Under the pieces are notes generated by a model, which was given only the letters and a program-made list of their open reading frames with translations, was not told where the DNA came from and ran no database searches. Of a DNA stretch of 64,000 bases, positions 51,041 to 60,167 are shown one piece after another. The first letter of the stretch is position 1. Every line of letters begins with the position of its first letter. Made by a program: the position numbers and the translations under genes. Source of the DNA: CAWKDG01 sp963848355 (GTDB taxonomy: Bacteria; Actinomycetota; Acidimicrobiia; Acidimicrobiales; UBA8190); the NCBI GenBank assembly GCA_963848355.1, contig CAWKDG010000002.1, positions 434,001 to 498,000 on the forward strand. The letters are read 5' to 3'.

Positions 51041-54000
51041 CTACGAGCAGCCGCTGGTCGTCCCGCAGCTCGAGCACACGTAGCAGGAGCCGGCCCTCTG
51101 CATGACCATCCCGCACTGGTAACAGATCGGGGCGTCACGCTGCTGCTCCCGGGCGATGAGCGACGGCTCCCGGCCCGCGGGCGACGGAGCTCGCTTCGCC
51201 GCGCTGCGGGCATCTGCGTCGCCACCGGTGGACGGCACCGAGCCGAACCCGGCCTCCTCCTCCCGGAGGTCCTGCACCGGTGTGGCCGCCTCCGCCACCC
51301 CGGGCAGGGTCGGCTGCATCCGCTCGGCCGTGGAGAGTACGCCGAGCTCTTCGCGCTCCTCACGGGTCAGGTAGTCGACGGCCAACCGCCGGAAGATGTA
51401 GTCGACCAGGCTGGTGGCGATGCGGAGGTCGGGGTCGTCGGTGATGCCGGCCGGCTCGAACCGCATGCTCGTGTACTTGCGGACGTAGGTGGCCAGCGGC
51501 ACCCCGTGCTGGAGGCCGAGGCTGACCGAGATCGAGAAGGCGTCCATGATCCCGGCCAGGGTGGAGCCCTGCTTCGAGACCTTCATGAAGACCTCGCCGG
51601 GACGACCGTCGTCGTACTGGCCGACCGTCACGTAGCCCTCGCAGTCGGCCACCCGGAAGGCGAAGGTGGACGAGGCGCGCCGTCGCGGGAGACGCTCGCG
51701 CACCGCCCCGACGACCACCGTGTCGTGGTCCCGCTCCTGCTCGTGGAGCAGGGCGGCCTCGAGCTCGGCGATGCGGGCCGTGACGGCACGGTCACGGGCT
51801 TCCGCCTCCGAGCCAGCGGGAGCGTCGTCCGCACTCTCGTCGACCTTGGTGGTGGACAGCGGTTGTCCGACCTTACAGTTGTCGCGGTAGATGGCAATGG
51901 CCTTGATCCCCAAACGCCAGGCGTCGATGTGGAGCTGCTCGACCTCTTCAACCGTGATGCTCTCAGGAACATTCGCGGTTTTTGAAATCGCGCCAGAGAT
52001 GAAGGGCTGAACAGCTCCCATCATCCGAATGTGACCGAGATAGTGGATGGTGTTGTCGCCCATGGAGCATGCGAAGACAGGGAGATGCTCGGGTGCGACG
52101 TGAGGGGCACCGACGATCGACATGTTCTCGTTGATGTAGGCGACGATGTCCTCGACTTGTTCGGGTGAGTAACCGAGGCGGGCCAGTGCCCGAGGGACGG
52201 TGTGATTCACGATCGACATGGTCCCGCCACCGACGAGCTTCTTGGTCTTGACGAGACCGAGATCGGGCTCGACGCCAGTGGTGTCGCAGTCCATGAGGAG
52301 ACCGATGGTCCCTGTCGGAGCGAGGACGGACGCCTGCGAGTTGCGGACGCCGTGACGCTCGCCGAGCTCGACGGCGTTGTCCCACGCTTCTTGAGCGGCC
52401 GAGAGGAGCTCGGGGGGGACCTGCTCCTCGTCGATCTTGGCCACCTCGGCTCGGTGCATACGGAGGACGTTCAGCATGGCGTCGCTGTCGCCGTGATAGC
52501 CGGCGAAGGGGCCCATCCGAGACGCCGTGCGGGCCGAGGTGGCATAGGCGTGGCCCGTCATGAGCGCCGTGATGGAGGCCGCCCAGGCCCGACCCTCGTC
52601 GGAGTCGTAGGGCAGTCCCTGGGCCATGAGGAGGGCACCGATGTTGGCGTAGCCGAGGCCGAGCTGGCGGTAACGACGCGAGTTCTCGGCGATCTTCTCC
52701 GTCGGGTAGTCGGCGTTGCCGACCAGGATCTCCTGGGCGGTGAAGACCACCTCGACCGTCGCCGCAAAGCCGTCGGTGTCGAAGGTCCCGTCCTCAGCCA
52801 GGTACTTGAGCAGATTGATGGAGGCCAGATTGCAGGCGGAGTTGTCGAGGTGCATGTACTCGCTGCAGTTCCGCACGACGATTCCGTCGACGACGTATGA
52901 GTGGTTCCTCGGTTCGGACAGGTTGTAGGTGAGCTCGACGCCGTCGTCGGTGCGCTCCACCATCCGTGCGGTCCGACGGACGTTGTAGAAACCCTTCGGT
53001 CGCTCGAGGACGGCCTGGCGCAGGAGCGCCTCCTTGCGGCTCAGGGAGAACCCGATGTGCTGGGCGAAACCGACCATCGAACCCGAGGTGATGCGGAGAT
53101 CGTACATCGCACCGTGCCCGTAGTTCCGTTTCGTTCCGTCCTTGGCAGTGTAGCTGAACGAACCGACCTCTCCCTCTTCCGACGCGGCGCGGGTCTTGTA
53201 CACCCGACTGGAGACACCGAACGTGGTGAGAAGCTTCTGGACACCGCGCAGGAGATCGGGCGACGCCGATCCGAGACCGACGTACGACCCCTTGTCGCGG
53301 TTCACCACCACACAACCGTCGGCGTCGAAGAGGCCCTGGAGGAACGACGCCACGGCCGGGGCCGGAGCTTGCTCGATCGACCAGGGGACAGACTTCTGCG
53401 GGCCGACGACCGACCGGATGCCGAGAGCCTCCAGGAATCCCTTGAAGGGCCGGCGCGACAGACGCAGTTGGGCTGTGCCGTTGGCCTGCTCCGACACCTT
53501 GATGGGACGGTCACCGTTGATCCACTCGACCAGCTCGGCGTGGCGGGGAAGAACCTCGGTGCGATCTTCGGCACTGCCGTAGATCGTGCTGGTCGTGGAA
53601 CCCGACGTGTTGCCGTCACCGATGAGCCACCCGAGGTAGTGGGCGAACTCCGCCGTCCACTCGTCGGGGAGGCGCAGGAAATCACTGTGATCCCCCTTCT
53701 GGCGGTAGCTGTCCGGATCCGACGACACCGGAAGGGCAGGGTCGGCGTTGACGGCCGGCGCCGGCAGATCGAGGACCTTGACGTCATCGTCGGTGGCCAG
53801 GTCCTTGGCTTCGACGAAGCCGCGGTTGGCGGTGAAGATCTTGTGGCCGGGGGTGCAGCGCAGCTCCATGCCGTTGTCGAAGCGGAGGCGCACGATGTCG
53901 TTGAACCCGGTGATCATGAACGCCTCGGGAGAGGTCAGCTCGACCCGCTCGGCGGGGGCATCGGGGCTGGTGGCGTCGTGGGTATAGACACCGAAGGCCT

Positions 54001-56218
54001 CGCCCCGGTTGGCCCGGTCGAAGAGCTCGGAGAACCGGATCATGCCCTTGTCGGTGTGGACGAGAGCACTACCCGGGAAACACGGGTTGCTTCCGTTGAT
54101 GCGGCCCGCATTGGGAGCGGTGTGCCAGCGGTTGATGGTCGTGTCGAACTGCATGCCGGGATCGGCGCACTCCCAGGTGGCCTTGGCCAGCTGGCGGTAG
54201 AGGTCGCGGGCCCGCACGGTCCGGACCGGGGTGCGGTCCTGTCGACCCACCAGGTTCCACTCGGCGTCGTCGAGGACGGCCTGCATGAACTCGTCGGTCA
54301 CCCGGACCGAGTTGTTGGCGTTCTGGTACTGGATGGAGAAGGCGTCGGAGCCGTCGAGGTCCATGTTGAAGCCGGCGTCGCGCAGCACGCGCGCCTTCTT
54401 CTCCTCGAGCGCCTTGCACCAGATGAAGTCTTCGATGTCGGGATGGTCGACGTCGAGGATCACCATCTTCGCCGCCCGCCGTGTCTTACCCCCGGACTTG
54501 ATCGTCCCGGCCGAGGCATCGGCACCGCGCATGAATGAGACCGGACCCGACGCCGTGCCACCGCCGTGGAGGTTCTCGACCGAAGCCCGGATGCGCGACA
54601 AGTTGACCCCGGCGCCCGAGCCACCCTTGAAGATGACCCCTTCCTCCCGATACCAGTTGAGGATGGAGTCCATCGAATCGTCGACGGCCAGGATGAAACA
54701 GTTGTGCACCCGCAGGTTGGCGCTGAGGTACTCACCGCTCTCGGTCTGGATGTCGTACACATCGGTCTCGCCGATGGATTCGATCCGATCGATCTCGAGG
54801 CGCTTCGTCGGACGGTGGAAGAGACCGTCCGAGCGCAGAATGCTGCGCTCGAGCTTCTCGGCCTTGACGGGGTCGATGAAGCCGATCTCCTCGGCGAAAG
54901 CGATGCGATCGCCCAGTGTCCTGATCGAAAGACTCCAGCAACCTTTTCTGTCGGGGCGTTTGTCGCTCTTGAATCCGATACGCGAGAAGATCCCGAAGCG
55001 AGCCAGCAATGCTTGGGCACCTCGAACGATTCCCTCAGAGATCATGTCGAAGGACACAGCCGCGCTGTTCTCTCTGACCGTGACGTAGCCCTCGGCCTGG
55101 AAGATGCTTCTGAGATAAGCAGCGACGACCGGGAGGGGCGCCGTGAACAGCGTTTTGGGAACGGTCATGTCGATCCCACGCTGCAGCAGGTCCCACTTCT
55201 CGACGAACGGCGCCAGTTCGGTTCCATAGAGTCGGGTGCGTCTGCAATCCAGTGTCTCGTTCTGGGTCGAAACCTTGCGCTCGTGGCGGTGGACGTCAGG
55301 GAAGACCGTGTCGAGAGCTCCTTGCACCCATGCGAGCTCTGCATCGGTGACACTCATCGCTTCGATCGTCAATGACCTGTTGGTTCCGGTCGCGTATTGA
55401 CCCACGAAACCGTCGGACTGGAGCCAACCTGCGAGCGCGGCCTCGGCGATCTCCTCAGAGAGAATCTCCCTTTCGCCAAAGGATTCGTTACGGCACCACA
55501 CAAGCTTGTCGCCGGGGCGGAGGTCACCGGCGGGGACGAAGCGGCCGTAGTCAGCGTCGCTCGCCCTCCAGACGAGGTGGTCGGCGGTGACGTCGAGGGC
55601 GTGACCGGCCTTCGTGTGGACGCGGAGAACCGGCTTCTGACCGTTGTGCTTGACAGCCACGATGCGGGTGACCCCGTGGGCGTCGAGCACCTTGGCGCCG
55701 ACAGCGTTCTCCTCGACCAGACGACCGATGGGGACGAGACCGCCGGGGGTGTTGACCAGCGCGTCGTAGGGCTGGCACGCAGACGCCTGCTGCGGAACGC
55801 CCTGGACGCCGATGTTGAACCAGACGGGCGAGTTGAAGGCGGCCTTCTGGTGGACGATGACGTGCTTGAGCTCGTCGGAGAAGGCCCGGGCCTCGTCGGT
55901 GTCCTCGAAGTAGCCGTCCTTCACGCCCCAGTCGGTGACGGTGTCGACCACCCGGTCGATCACCTGACGCAGCGACGTCTCGCGCTCCTCGGTCCCCGGG
56001 GTGCCGCGGAAGTACTTCTGGGCCAGGATGTTGGTGGCGTTCAGGGACCAGGTGGTGGGGACCTCGACCCCGAGCTGCTCGAAGGCCACGGAGCCGTCCC
56101 GGTAGTCGGTGATCCTCGAGTCGCGCCGCTCCCAGACGACCTCGTCGTAGGGATGGACCCCCTCGGTGGTGAAGTGCCGCTTGATGCCGATGGCGGTCCG
56201 CTGCGGAGCAATTGCCAT
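51041..56218 (-). CDS. nrdJ: adenosylcobalamin-dependent (class II) ribonucleotide reductase with two inteins
   Basis: 1725 aa precursor from ATG 56218 (GGAAGG about 10 bp upstream); 961 aa after removal of two inteins. The extein parts give the class II catalytic core: QQASA/CFILAVDDSMDSIL, IFKGGSGAGVNLS, INGSNP/CSEYMHLDNSACNLA, APTGTIGLLMDCDTTG and GIKAIAIYRDNCKVG. The C-terminal zinc ribbon (CYQCGMVM, CYVCSSCGTTSGCS) is typical of NrdJ. It reduces ribonucleotides to deoxyribonucleotides using B12. Inteins occupy residues 148-506 and 713-1117. The stop is followed by a gene-poor, lower-GC stretch. Confidence 0.96.
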   Translation of the reverse strand: MAIAPQRTAIGIKRHFTTEGVHPYDEVVWERRDSRITDYRDGSVAFEQLGVEVPTTWSLNATNILAQKYFRGTPGTEERETSLRQVIDRVVDTVTDWGVKDGYFEDTDEARAFSDELKHVIVHQKAAFNSPVWFNIGVQGVPQQASACQPYDALVNTPGGLVPIGRLVEENAVGAKVLDAHGVTRIVAVKHNGQKPVLRVHTKAGHALDVTADHLVWRASDADYGRFVPAGDLRPGDKLVWCRNESFGEREILSEEIAEAALAGWLQSDGFVGQYATGTNRSLTIEAMSVTDAELAWVQGALDTVFPDVHRHERKVSTQNETLDCRRTRLYGTELAPFVEKWDLLQRGIDMTVPKTLFTAPLPVVAAYLRSIFQAEGYVTVRENSAAVSFDMISEGIVRGAQALLARFGIFSRIGFKSDKRPDRKGCWSLSIRTLGDRIAFAEEIGFIDPVKAEKLERSILRSDGLFHRPTKRLEIDRIESIGETDVYDIQTESGEYLSANLRVHNCFILAVDDSMDSILNWYREEGVIFKGGSGAGVNLSRIRASVENLHGGGTASGPVSFMRGADASAGTIKSGGKTRRAAKMVILDVDHPDIEDFIWCKALEEKKARVLRDAGFNMDLDGSDAFSIQYQNANNSVRVTDEFMQAVLDDAEWNLVGRQDRTPVRTVRARDLYRQLAKATWECADPGMQFDTTINRWHTAPNAGRINGSNPCFPGSALVHTDKGMIRFSELFDRANRGEAFGVYTHDATSPDAPAERVELTSPEAFMITGFNDIVRLRFDNGMELRCTPGHKIFTANRGFVEAKDLATDDDVKVLDLPAPAVNADPALPVSSDPDSYRQKGDHSDFLRLPDEWTAEFAHYLGWLIGDGNTSGSTTSTIYGSAEDRTEVLPRHAELVEWINGDRPIKVSEQANGTAQLRLSRRPFKGFLEALGIRSVVGPQKSVPWSIEQAPAPAVASFLQGLFDADGCVVVNRDKGSYVGLGSASPDLLRGVQKLLTTFGVSSRVYKTRAASEEGEVGSFSYTAKDGTKRNYGHGAMYDLRITSGSMVGFAQHIGFSLSRKEALLRQAVLERPKGFYNVRRTARMVERTDDGVELTYNLSEPRNHSYVVDGIVVRNCSEYMHLDNSACNLASINLLKYLAEDGTFDTDGFAATVEVVFTAQEILVGNADYPTEKIAENSRRYRQLGLGYANIGALLMAQGLPYDSDEGRAWAASITALMTGHAYATSARTASRMGPFAGYHGDSDAMLNVLRMHRAEVAKIDEEQVPPELLSAAQEAWDNAVELGERHGVRNSQASVLAPTGTIGLLMDCDTTGVEPDLGLVKTKKLVGGGTMSIVNHTVPRALARLGYSPEQVEDIVAYINENMSIVGAPHVAPEHLPVFACSMGDNTIHYLGHIRMMGAVQPFISGAISKTANVPESITVEEVEQLHIDAWRLGIKAIAIYRDNCKVGQPLSTTKVDESADDAPAGSEAEARDRAVTARIAELEAALLHEQERDHDTVVVGAVRERLPRRRASSTFAFRVADCEGYVTVGQYDDGRPGEVFMKVSKQGSTLAGIMDAFSISVSLGLQHGVPLATYVRKYTSMRFEPAGITDDPDLRIATSLVDYIFRRLAVDYLTREEREELGVLSTAERMQPTLPGVAEAATPVQDLREEEAGFGSVPSTGGDADARSAAKRAPSPAGREPSLIAREQQRDAPICYQCGMVMQRAGSCYVCSSCGTTSGCS
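52868..54082 (-). other. intein 2 in nrdJ, with LAGLIDADG homing endonuclease
   Basis: 405 aa, from CFPGSALVHTDKG to SYVVDGIVVRN. The splice-site residues are Cys1 and a terminal Asn followed by extein Cys (CSEYMH). The block B motif is CTPGHKIFT. Two dodecapeptides, HYLGWLIGDGN and SFLQGLFDADG, mark an LAGLIDADG endonuclease, apparently intact. The residue before the terminal Asn is Arg where His is usual. It is inserted in the NPCSE motif, directly before the cysteine equivalent to the thiyl-radical cysteine of class II reductase. Confidence 0.93.
54701..55777 (-). other. intein 1 in nrdJ, with LAGLIDADG homing endonuclease
   Basis: 359 aa, from CQPYDALVNTPGGLVP to GEYLSANLRVHN. Splicing residues are Cys1, the penultimate His and the terminal Asn, followed by extein Cys (CFILAV). 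The block B motif is VTADHLVW. Endonuclease motifs are LAGWLQSDGF and YLRSIFQAEGY, the second with Glu in place of Asp. It interrupts the QASAC motif, before the cysteine matching one of the redox-pair cysteines of class II reductase. Confidence 0.93.
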
Positions 56219-56270
56219 GAATCTGTCCACCTTCCTTTGTTCCAGCGTAGGCCGCAGGAACTCCCCTTCA

Positions 56271-56288
56271 ACCACAAGATGTTGTGGT
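56271..56288. promoter_or_regulatory. NrdR-box-like palindrome upstream of nrdJ
   Basis: ACCACAA-GATG-TTGTGGT is a perfect 7-bp inverted repeat 53-70 bp upstream of the nrdJ start. It resembles the NrdR box (consensus about acaCAATATaTTGtgt) that controls ribonucleotide reductases. A weaker related site (TACA...TGTA at 56324-56335) lies 50 bp further, not the usual three-turn spacing. No nrdR is in the window. The rest of the 265-bp gap to glpK shows no gene. Confidence 0.45.
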
Positions 56289-56483
56289 CGCCCCGACCTT
56301 CACCCACGAGATGCGGTGGCTATTACAACACTGTAGTTACGAGGGTGTCAACGCCAGCGGTCCCGTGTCGGCCCTGGTGGCCACCCATTCGCGAAAGTTC
56401 CCATTCGTGCGTCGGATCACGTGTGGTGGACCGGAAAGGGCCCTGTGGAGGCCTGCGGCCCCTCCCCGGTAACGTCGCCCGCC

Positions 56484-57998
56484 GTGGCCTGCGTGATCGC
56501 CATCGATGCCGGGACCACGGGGGTGCGGGCCCTGGCCGTCGACGAGGGGGGCCGGGTGGTCGACGTCTCCTACCGGGAGATCACCCAGTTCTTCCCCCGC
56601 CCCGGGTGGGTCGAGCACGACGCCGCCGAGATCTGGGACGCGGTCGCCGTCACCGTGGCCGAGGTGGCCCGGCGCCGCCAGGAGGCCGGGCAGGCGGTGG
56701 CCGCCATCGGGATCACGAACCAGCGCGAGACGGTGGTGGCCTGGGACCGGTCGACGGGGCGGCCCCTGCACCGGGCCATCGTCTGGCAGGACCGGCGGAC
56801 CGCGGCGCGCTGCGACGAGCTGCGCGCCGCCGGCCACCTGCCCGTCGTCCGCGAGAAGACCGGGCTCGTCCTCGACCCCTACTTCTCGGCCACGAAGATG
56901 TCGTGGCTCCTCACCGACGGGGGCGTGACCGACTCCCCCACCCTGGTCCTCGGGACGGTGGACGCCTGGCTGATCTGGAACCTGACGGGCGGGGCGGACG
57001 GCGGAGCCGTCGTCACCGACGCCACCAACGCCAGTCGGACCCAGCTCTTCGACATCCGGGCCCGGGAGTGGTCGGGTGAGCTCGGTGAGATCTTCGGGGT
57101 CCCCCTCGGCGCCCTCCCGTCGGTCCACCCGTCGTGCGGGCGTTTCGGGGTGGTCGCCGGCGAGCTGGCCGGGAGCGACTCGGCCCTGGCCGGCGTGCCC
57201 GTGAGCGGGGTGGCCGGCGATCAGCAGGCGGCGCTCTTCGGGCAGGCCTGCTTCTCCCCCGGGATGGCCAAGGCCACCTATGGGACCGGCAGCTTCGTCC
57301 TGGCCAACGTCGGTGAGGCGTGCCCGCCGCCTTCCGAGGGACTCCTCACCACGGTGGCGTGGGACCTGGGCGGGCACGGCGGCTCGTCACCGGTGGCCTA
57401 CGCGCTCGAGGGGGCCGTCTTCGTCACCGGCGCCGCCGTCCAGTGGCTGCGCGACGGGCTCGGGCTCATCGGGGAGTCGGCCGAGATCGGACCTCTGGCC
57501 GCCCAGGTCGAGTCGACCGACGGCGTCTCTCTCGTGCCCGCCTTCACCGGGCTCGGGAGCCCGTGGTGGGACCCGTACGCACGCGGGACGATCACCGGAC
57601 TCACCCGGGGCACGGGCGCCGCCCATCTGGCCCGGGCGGTCGTCGAGGCCATGGCCTTCCAGGTCCGCGACGTCGTCGACGCCATGATCGGGGCGGGAGG
57701 GGTGGTCTCGGCCCTGCGCGTCGACGGGGGGGCGTCGGTGATGGACCTCCTCCTGCAGCTCCAGGCCGACCAGATCCGCGTCCCCGTCGAACGGCCGGCG
57801 ACGACCGAGACCACCGCCCTCGGCGCCGCCTGGTTGGCGGGGTTGGCCGAAGGCGTCTGGGGTTCGCTCGACGAGCTCGGCGCCCGGTGGGCCCTCGAGC
57901 GGTCGTTCACCCCCGTCGCCTCGGGTGTCGCCGCCGACGCCGCCTACGCCGGCTGGCGCCGGGCCGTGGAACGGTCGCTCGGCTGGGCTCAGGCCTGA
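56484..57998 (+). CDS. glpK: glycerol kinase
   Basis: 504 aa FGGY-family kinase: IAIDAGTTGVRALAVDEGGR (phosphate 1), ITNQRETVVAWDRSTG with RAIVWQDRRT, the substrate region GVAGDQQAALFGQACF, the ATP region KATYGTGSFVLAN, and FTGLGSPWWDPYARGTITGL plus ALRVDGGASVMDLLLQLQAD near the C-terminus. This combination is closest to glycerol kinase, making glycerol 3-phosphate. No glpF or glpD is adjacent. Start GTG at 56484 (or 56493). Its 3' end overlaps the convergent MFS gene by 10 bp. Confidence 0.88.
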   Translation: MACVIAIDAGTTGVRALAVDEGGRVVDVSYREITQFFPRPGWVEHDAAEIWDAVAVTVAEVARRRQEAGQAVAAIGITNQRETVVAWDRSTGRPLHRAIVWQDRRTAARCDELRAAGHLPVVREKTGLVLDPYFSATKMSWLLTDGGVTDSPTLVLGTVDAWLIWNLTGGADGGAVVTDATNASRTQLFDIRAREWSGELGEIFGVPLGALPSVHPSCGRFGVVAGELAGSDSALAGVPVSGVAGDQQAALFGQACFSPGMAKATYGTGSFVLANVGEACPPPSEGLLTTVAWDLGGHGGSSPVAYALEGAVFVTGAAVQWLRDGLGLIGESAEIGPLAAQVESTDGVSLVPAFTGLGSPWWDPYARGTITGLTRGTGAAHLARAVVEAMAFQVRDVVDAMIGAGGVVSALRVDGGASVMDLLLQLQADQIRVPVERPATTETTALGAAWLAGLAEGVWGSLDELGARWALERSFTPVASGVAADAAYAGWRRAVERSLGWAQA

Positions 57999-60046
57999 TC
58001 GGCCGGTGCGGCCACCATGGCCGGGTCGGCCAGGGCGTTGGACATGAGGTCGGAGGCCAGCCGGGCCACCATCTCGACCACCTCGTCGTGCTGCTGCGGC
58101 GACCAACCCCCGAGGAGCTCCTCGAGGCCCCGCCGACGCGCCGCGGCGAGCCGGTCGAGGGCGGCACGCCCGGCGACGGACACGAAGAACGTCGGCTCGT
58201 CGCCTCCCCTGATCTCGAGCAGGCCCAGGCGGACCAGCTCGTCGCCCAGCCGGGCCACGGCCGGGGCCGGGACATGGAGATGGTCGGCCAGCTCCGCCGC
58301 CGTCCGGCCCTCGTGGCCGTCGACCCGGAGCAGCAGCCAGCAGGCGGCCGGTGTCGTCGTGAGGGCGGCCTCGGTGGCCAACCAGCGGTAGATCTCCTCC
58401 CGGTTCTCGCGCCGGGCCAGGACCGAGAGGGCCCGGGCGATCTCGTCGCGGGAGTTGGCCGTGTGGGGGATGGCCGTCGGGGTCAGGGTGTCGGCCGGAT
58501 CGGGGACTCGGGTGGTCCGGCGCAGCGGCACCTCGGGGAGTGACCAGGTGATCACGAAGGCCAGGAGAGCCACGGGCACGACGGAGAGGAAGACGGTCTT
58601 CAGGGAATCGGCGTAGCCGGTGACGAGGACGTGCCGGACCATCGGGGGCAGAGCCTTCAGCTGGGCCGGGCTCACTCCCCCGGTGGCCGACAGGCCGGAC
58701 GGTATCGGGACGTTCCCGACGGCGCGGCGGATGTTGCCGACGAGGGTGTTGGAGAAGATGGCCCCGCAGATAGCCACCCCGAAGGACGCCCCGATGGAAC
58801 GGAAGAAGGTCACCCCCGAGGTGGCCGTCCCCAGATCCTTGTAGTCGACGGCGTTCTGGACGGCGATGACGAGCACCTGGAGAACCATCCCGATGCCGAG
58901 ACCGAGAACCACCATGTCGAGCGACCGGACCAGCGATCCGGTGGCGGCGTCGATGCGCGACAGGAGGAACAACCCCACCGTCATGAGGGCGGTCCCCACG
59001 ATGGGGAACACCTTGTAGTGGCCCCACCGGCTGATGATCTGGCCCGACCCCACCGAGGTGACGAGGAGGCCGGCCATGAGCGGAGTCAGCCAGAGCCCCG
59101 AGATGGTGGGGCTCAGGCCCTTCACCACCTGCATATAGAGCGGGAGGAAGATGATGGCCCCGAACATGGCGAAACCCACCACGAAGCCGATGGCCGAGGT
59201 GGTGGCGAAGGTCCGGTTGCGGAGCAGGGGCAGGGGGATGATCGGTTCCGCCGCCCGTCGTTCCGCGGCCAGGAAGCCGACGACAAAGACGACCGAGGCC
59301 ACACCCATGAGGATGATCGGGGCGGAGAGCCACCGGTAGGTGTTCCCTCCCAGACTGGTGAGCAGGATCAGGCAGGTGGCCGCCGCCGCGATCAGGGCGG
59401 TACCGGCGTAGTCGATGACGTGGTGGACGCGGGCGGCCGACTTCGGCAGGACGGCGGAGGTCACGAGGAGGGCGACGACGGCGATGGGAACGTTGACGTA
59501 GAAGATCCAGTGCCAGGAGAGCTTGTCCACGAAGAAGCCGCCGATGAGCGGACCGAGGACGCTCGAGACACCGAAGACGGCTCCGAAGACGCCTTGGTAA
59601 CGGCCCCGCTCGCGGGGGGAGACGACGTCGCCGACCGAGGCCATGGCCCCGACGATGAGACCGCCGCCACCGAGACCCTGGACGGCCCGGAAGAGGATCA
59701 GCTCGAGCATGTCCCGTGACAGTCCGGCCAGGGCCGAACCGATGATGAAGATGACGATGGCGGCCTGGAAGAGGATCTTCCGGCCGTACTGGTCACCGAG
59801 CTTCCCCCACAGCGGGGTGGTCGCCGTCGACGACAACAGATACGCGGTCACCACCCACGTCAGGTGGGAGAGACCGTGGAGATCGCTGGCGATGGTGGGA
59901 AGGGCGGTGGCGACGATCGACTGGTCGAGGGCGGCCAGGAACATCCCCAGGAGGAGGCCGACCATGACCAACCGGATCTGGGCCTTCGACAGCGAGAGCG
60001 GGGTCCCCGGTGAGAGATCTCCGACCCGGGCCTCACTCACCGACAT
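57989..60046 (-). CDS. DHA2-type MFS exporter fused to a MarR-like winged-helix domain
   Basis: 685 aa. Residues about 25-520 hold 14 membrane segments of an EmrB/QacA-like drug:H+ antiporter (LDQSIVATALPTIASDL in helix 1, GKLGDQYGRKILF as motif A, GVFGAVFGVSSVLGPLIGGF as the antiporter motif). After a 60-residue linker the last 130 residues look like a cytoplasmic MarR-type winged helix: RTAAELADHLHVPAPAVARL, GDELVRLGLLEIRGGDEP, AGRAALDRLAAARRRGLEEL. A transporter carrying its own DNA-binding-like domain is uncommon. The frame is unbroken across the joint. Confidence 0.87.
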   Translation of the reverse strand: MSVSEARVGDLSPGTPLSLSKAQIRLVMVGLLLGMFLAALDQSIVATALPTIASDLHGLSHLTWVVTAYLLSSTATTPLWGKLGDQYGRKILFQAAIVIFIIGSALAGLSRDMLELILFRAVQGLGGGGLIVGAMASVGDVVSPRERGRYQGVFGAVFGVSSVLGPLIGGFFVDKLSWHWIFYVNVPIAVVALLVTSAVLPKSAARVHHVIDYAGTALIAAAATCLILLTSLGGNTYRWLSAPIILMGVASVVFVVGFLAAERRAAEPIIPLPLLRNRTFATTSAIGFVVGFAMFGAIIFLPLYMQVVKGLSPTISGLWLTPLMAGLLVTSVGSGQIISRWGHYKVFPIVGTALMTVGLFLLSRIDAATGSLVRSLDMVVLGLGIGMVLQVLVIAVQNAVDYKDLGTATSGVTFFRSIGASFGVAICGAIFSNTLVGNIRRAVGNVPIPSGLSATGGVSPAQLKALPPMVRHVLVTGYADSLKTVFLSVVPVALLAFVITWSLPEVPLRRTTRVPDPADTLTPTAIPHTANSRDEIARALSVLARRENREEIYRWLATEAALTTTPAACWLLLRVDGHEGRTAAELADHLHVPAPAVARLGDELVRLGLLEIRGGDEPTFFVSVAGRAALDRLAAARRRGLEELLGGWSPQQHDEVVEMVARLASDLMSNALADPAMVAAPADQA

Positions 60047-60167
60047 GGCCGAACACTACCGGCGCGACCCCGGTCGGGTCGGGGGCCCGATGCCCCTTTC
60101 GGCGATGATCTCCGTACGATGACTCGGTCCGGGGACGTCGCCCGCGGACGGAAGGACGCTCTCTGCT

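Noticed and set aside
50883..51083. 66-codon open frame after the VOC gene
   Set aside because: No ribosome binding site, no recognisable motif, and it runs into the 3' end of nrdJ on the other strand.
56219..56483. Cobalamin riboswitch upstream of the B12-dependent reductase
   Set aside because: No B12-box-like element could be found in the 265-bp region; only palindromes are visible.
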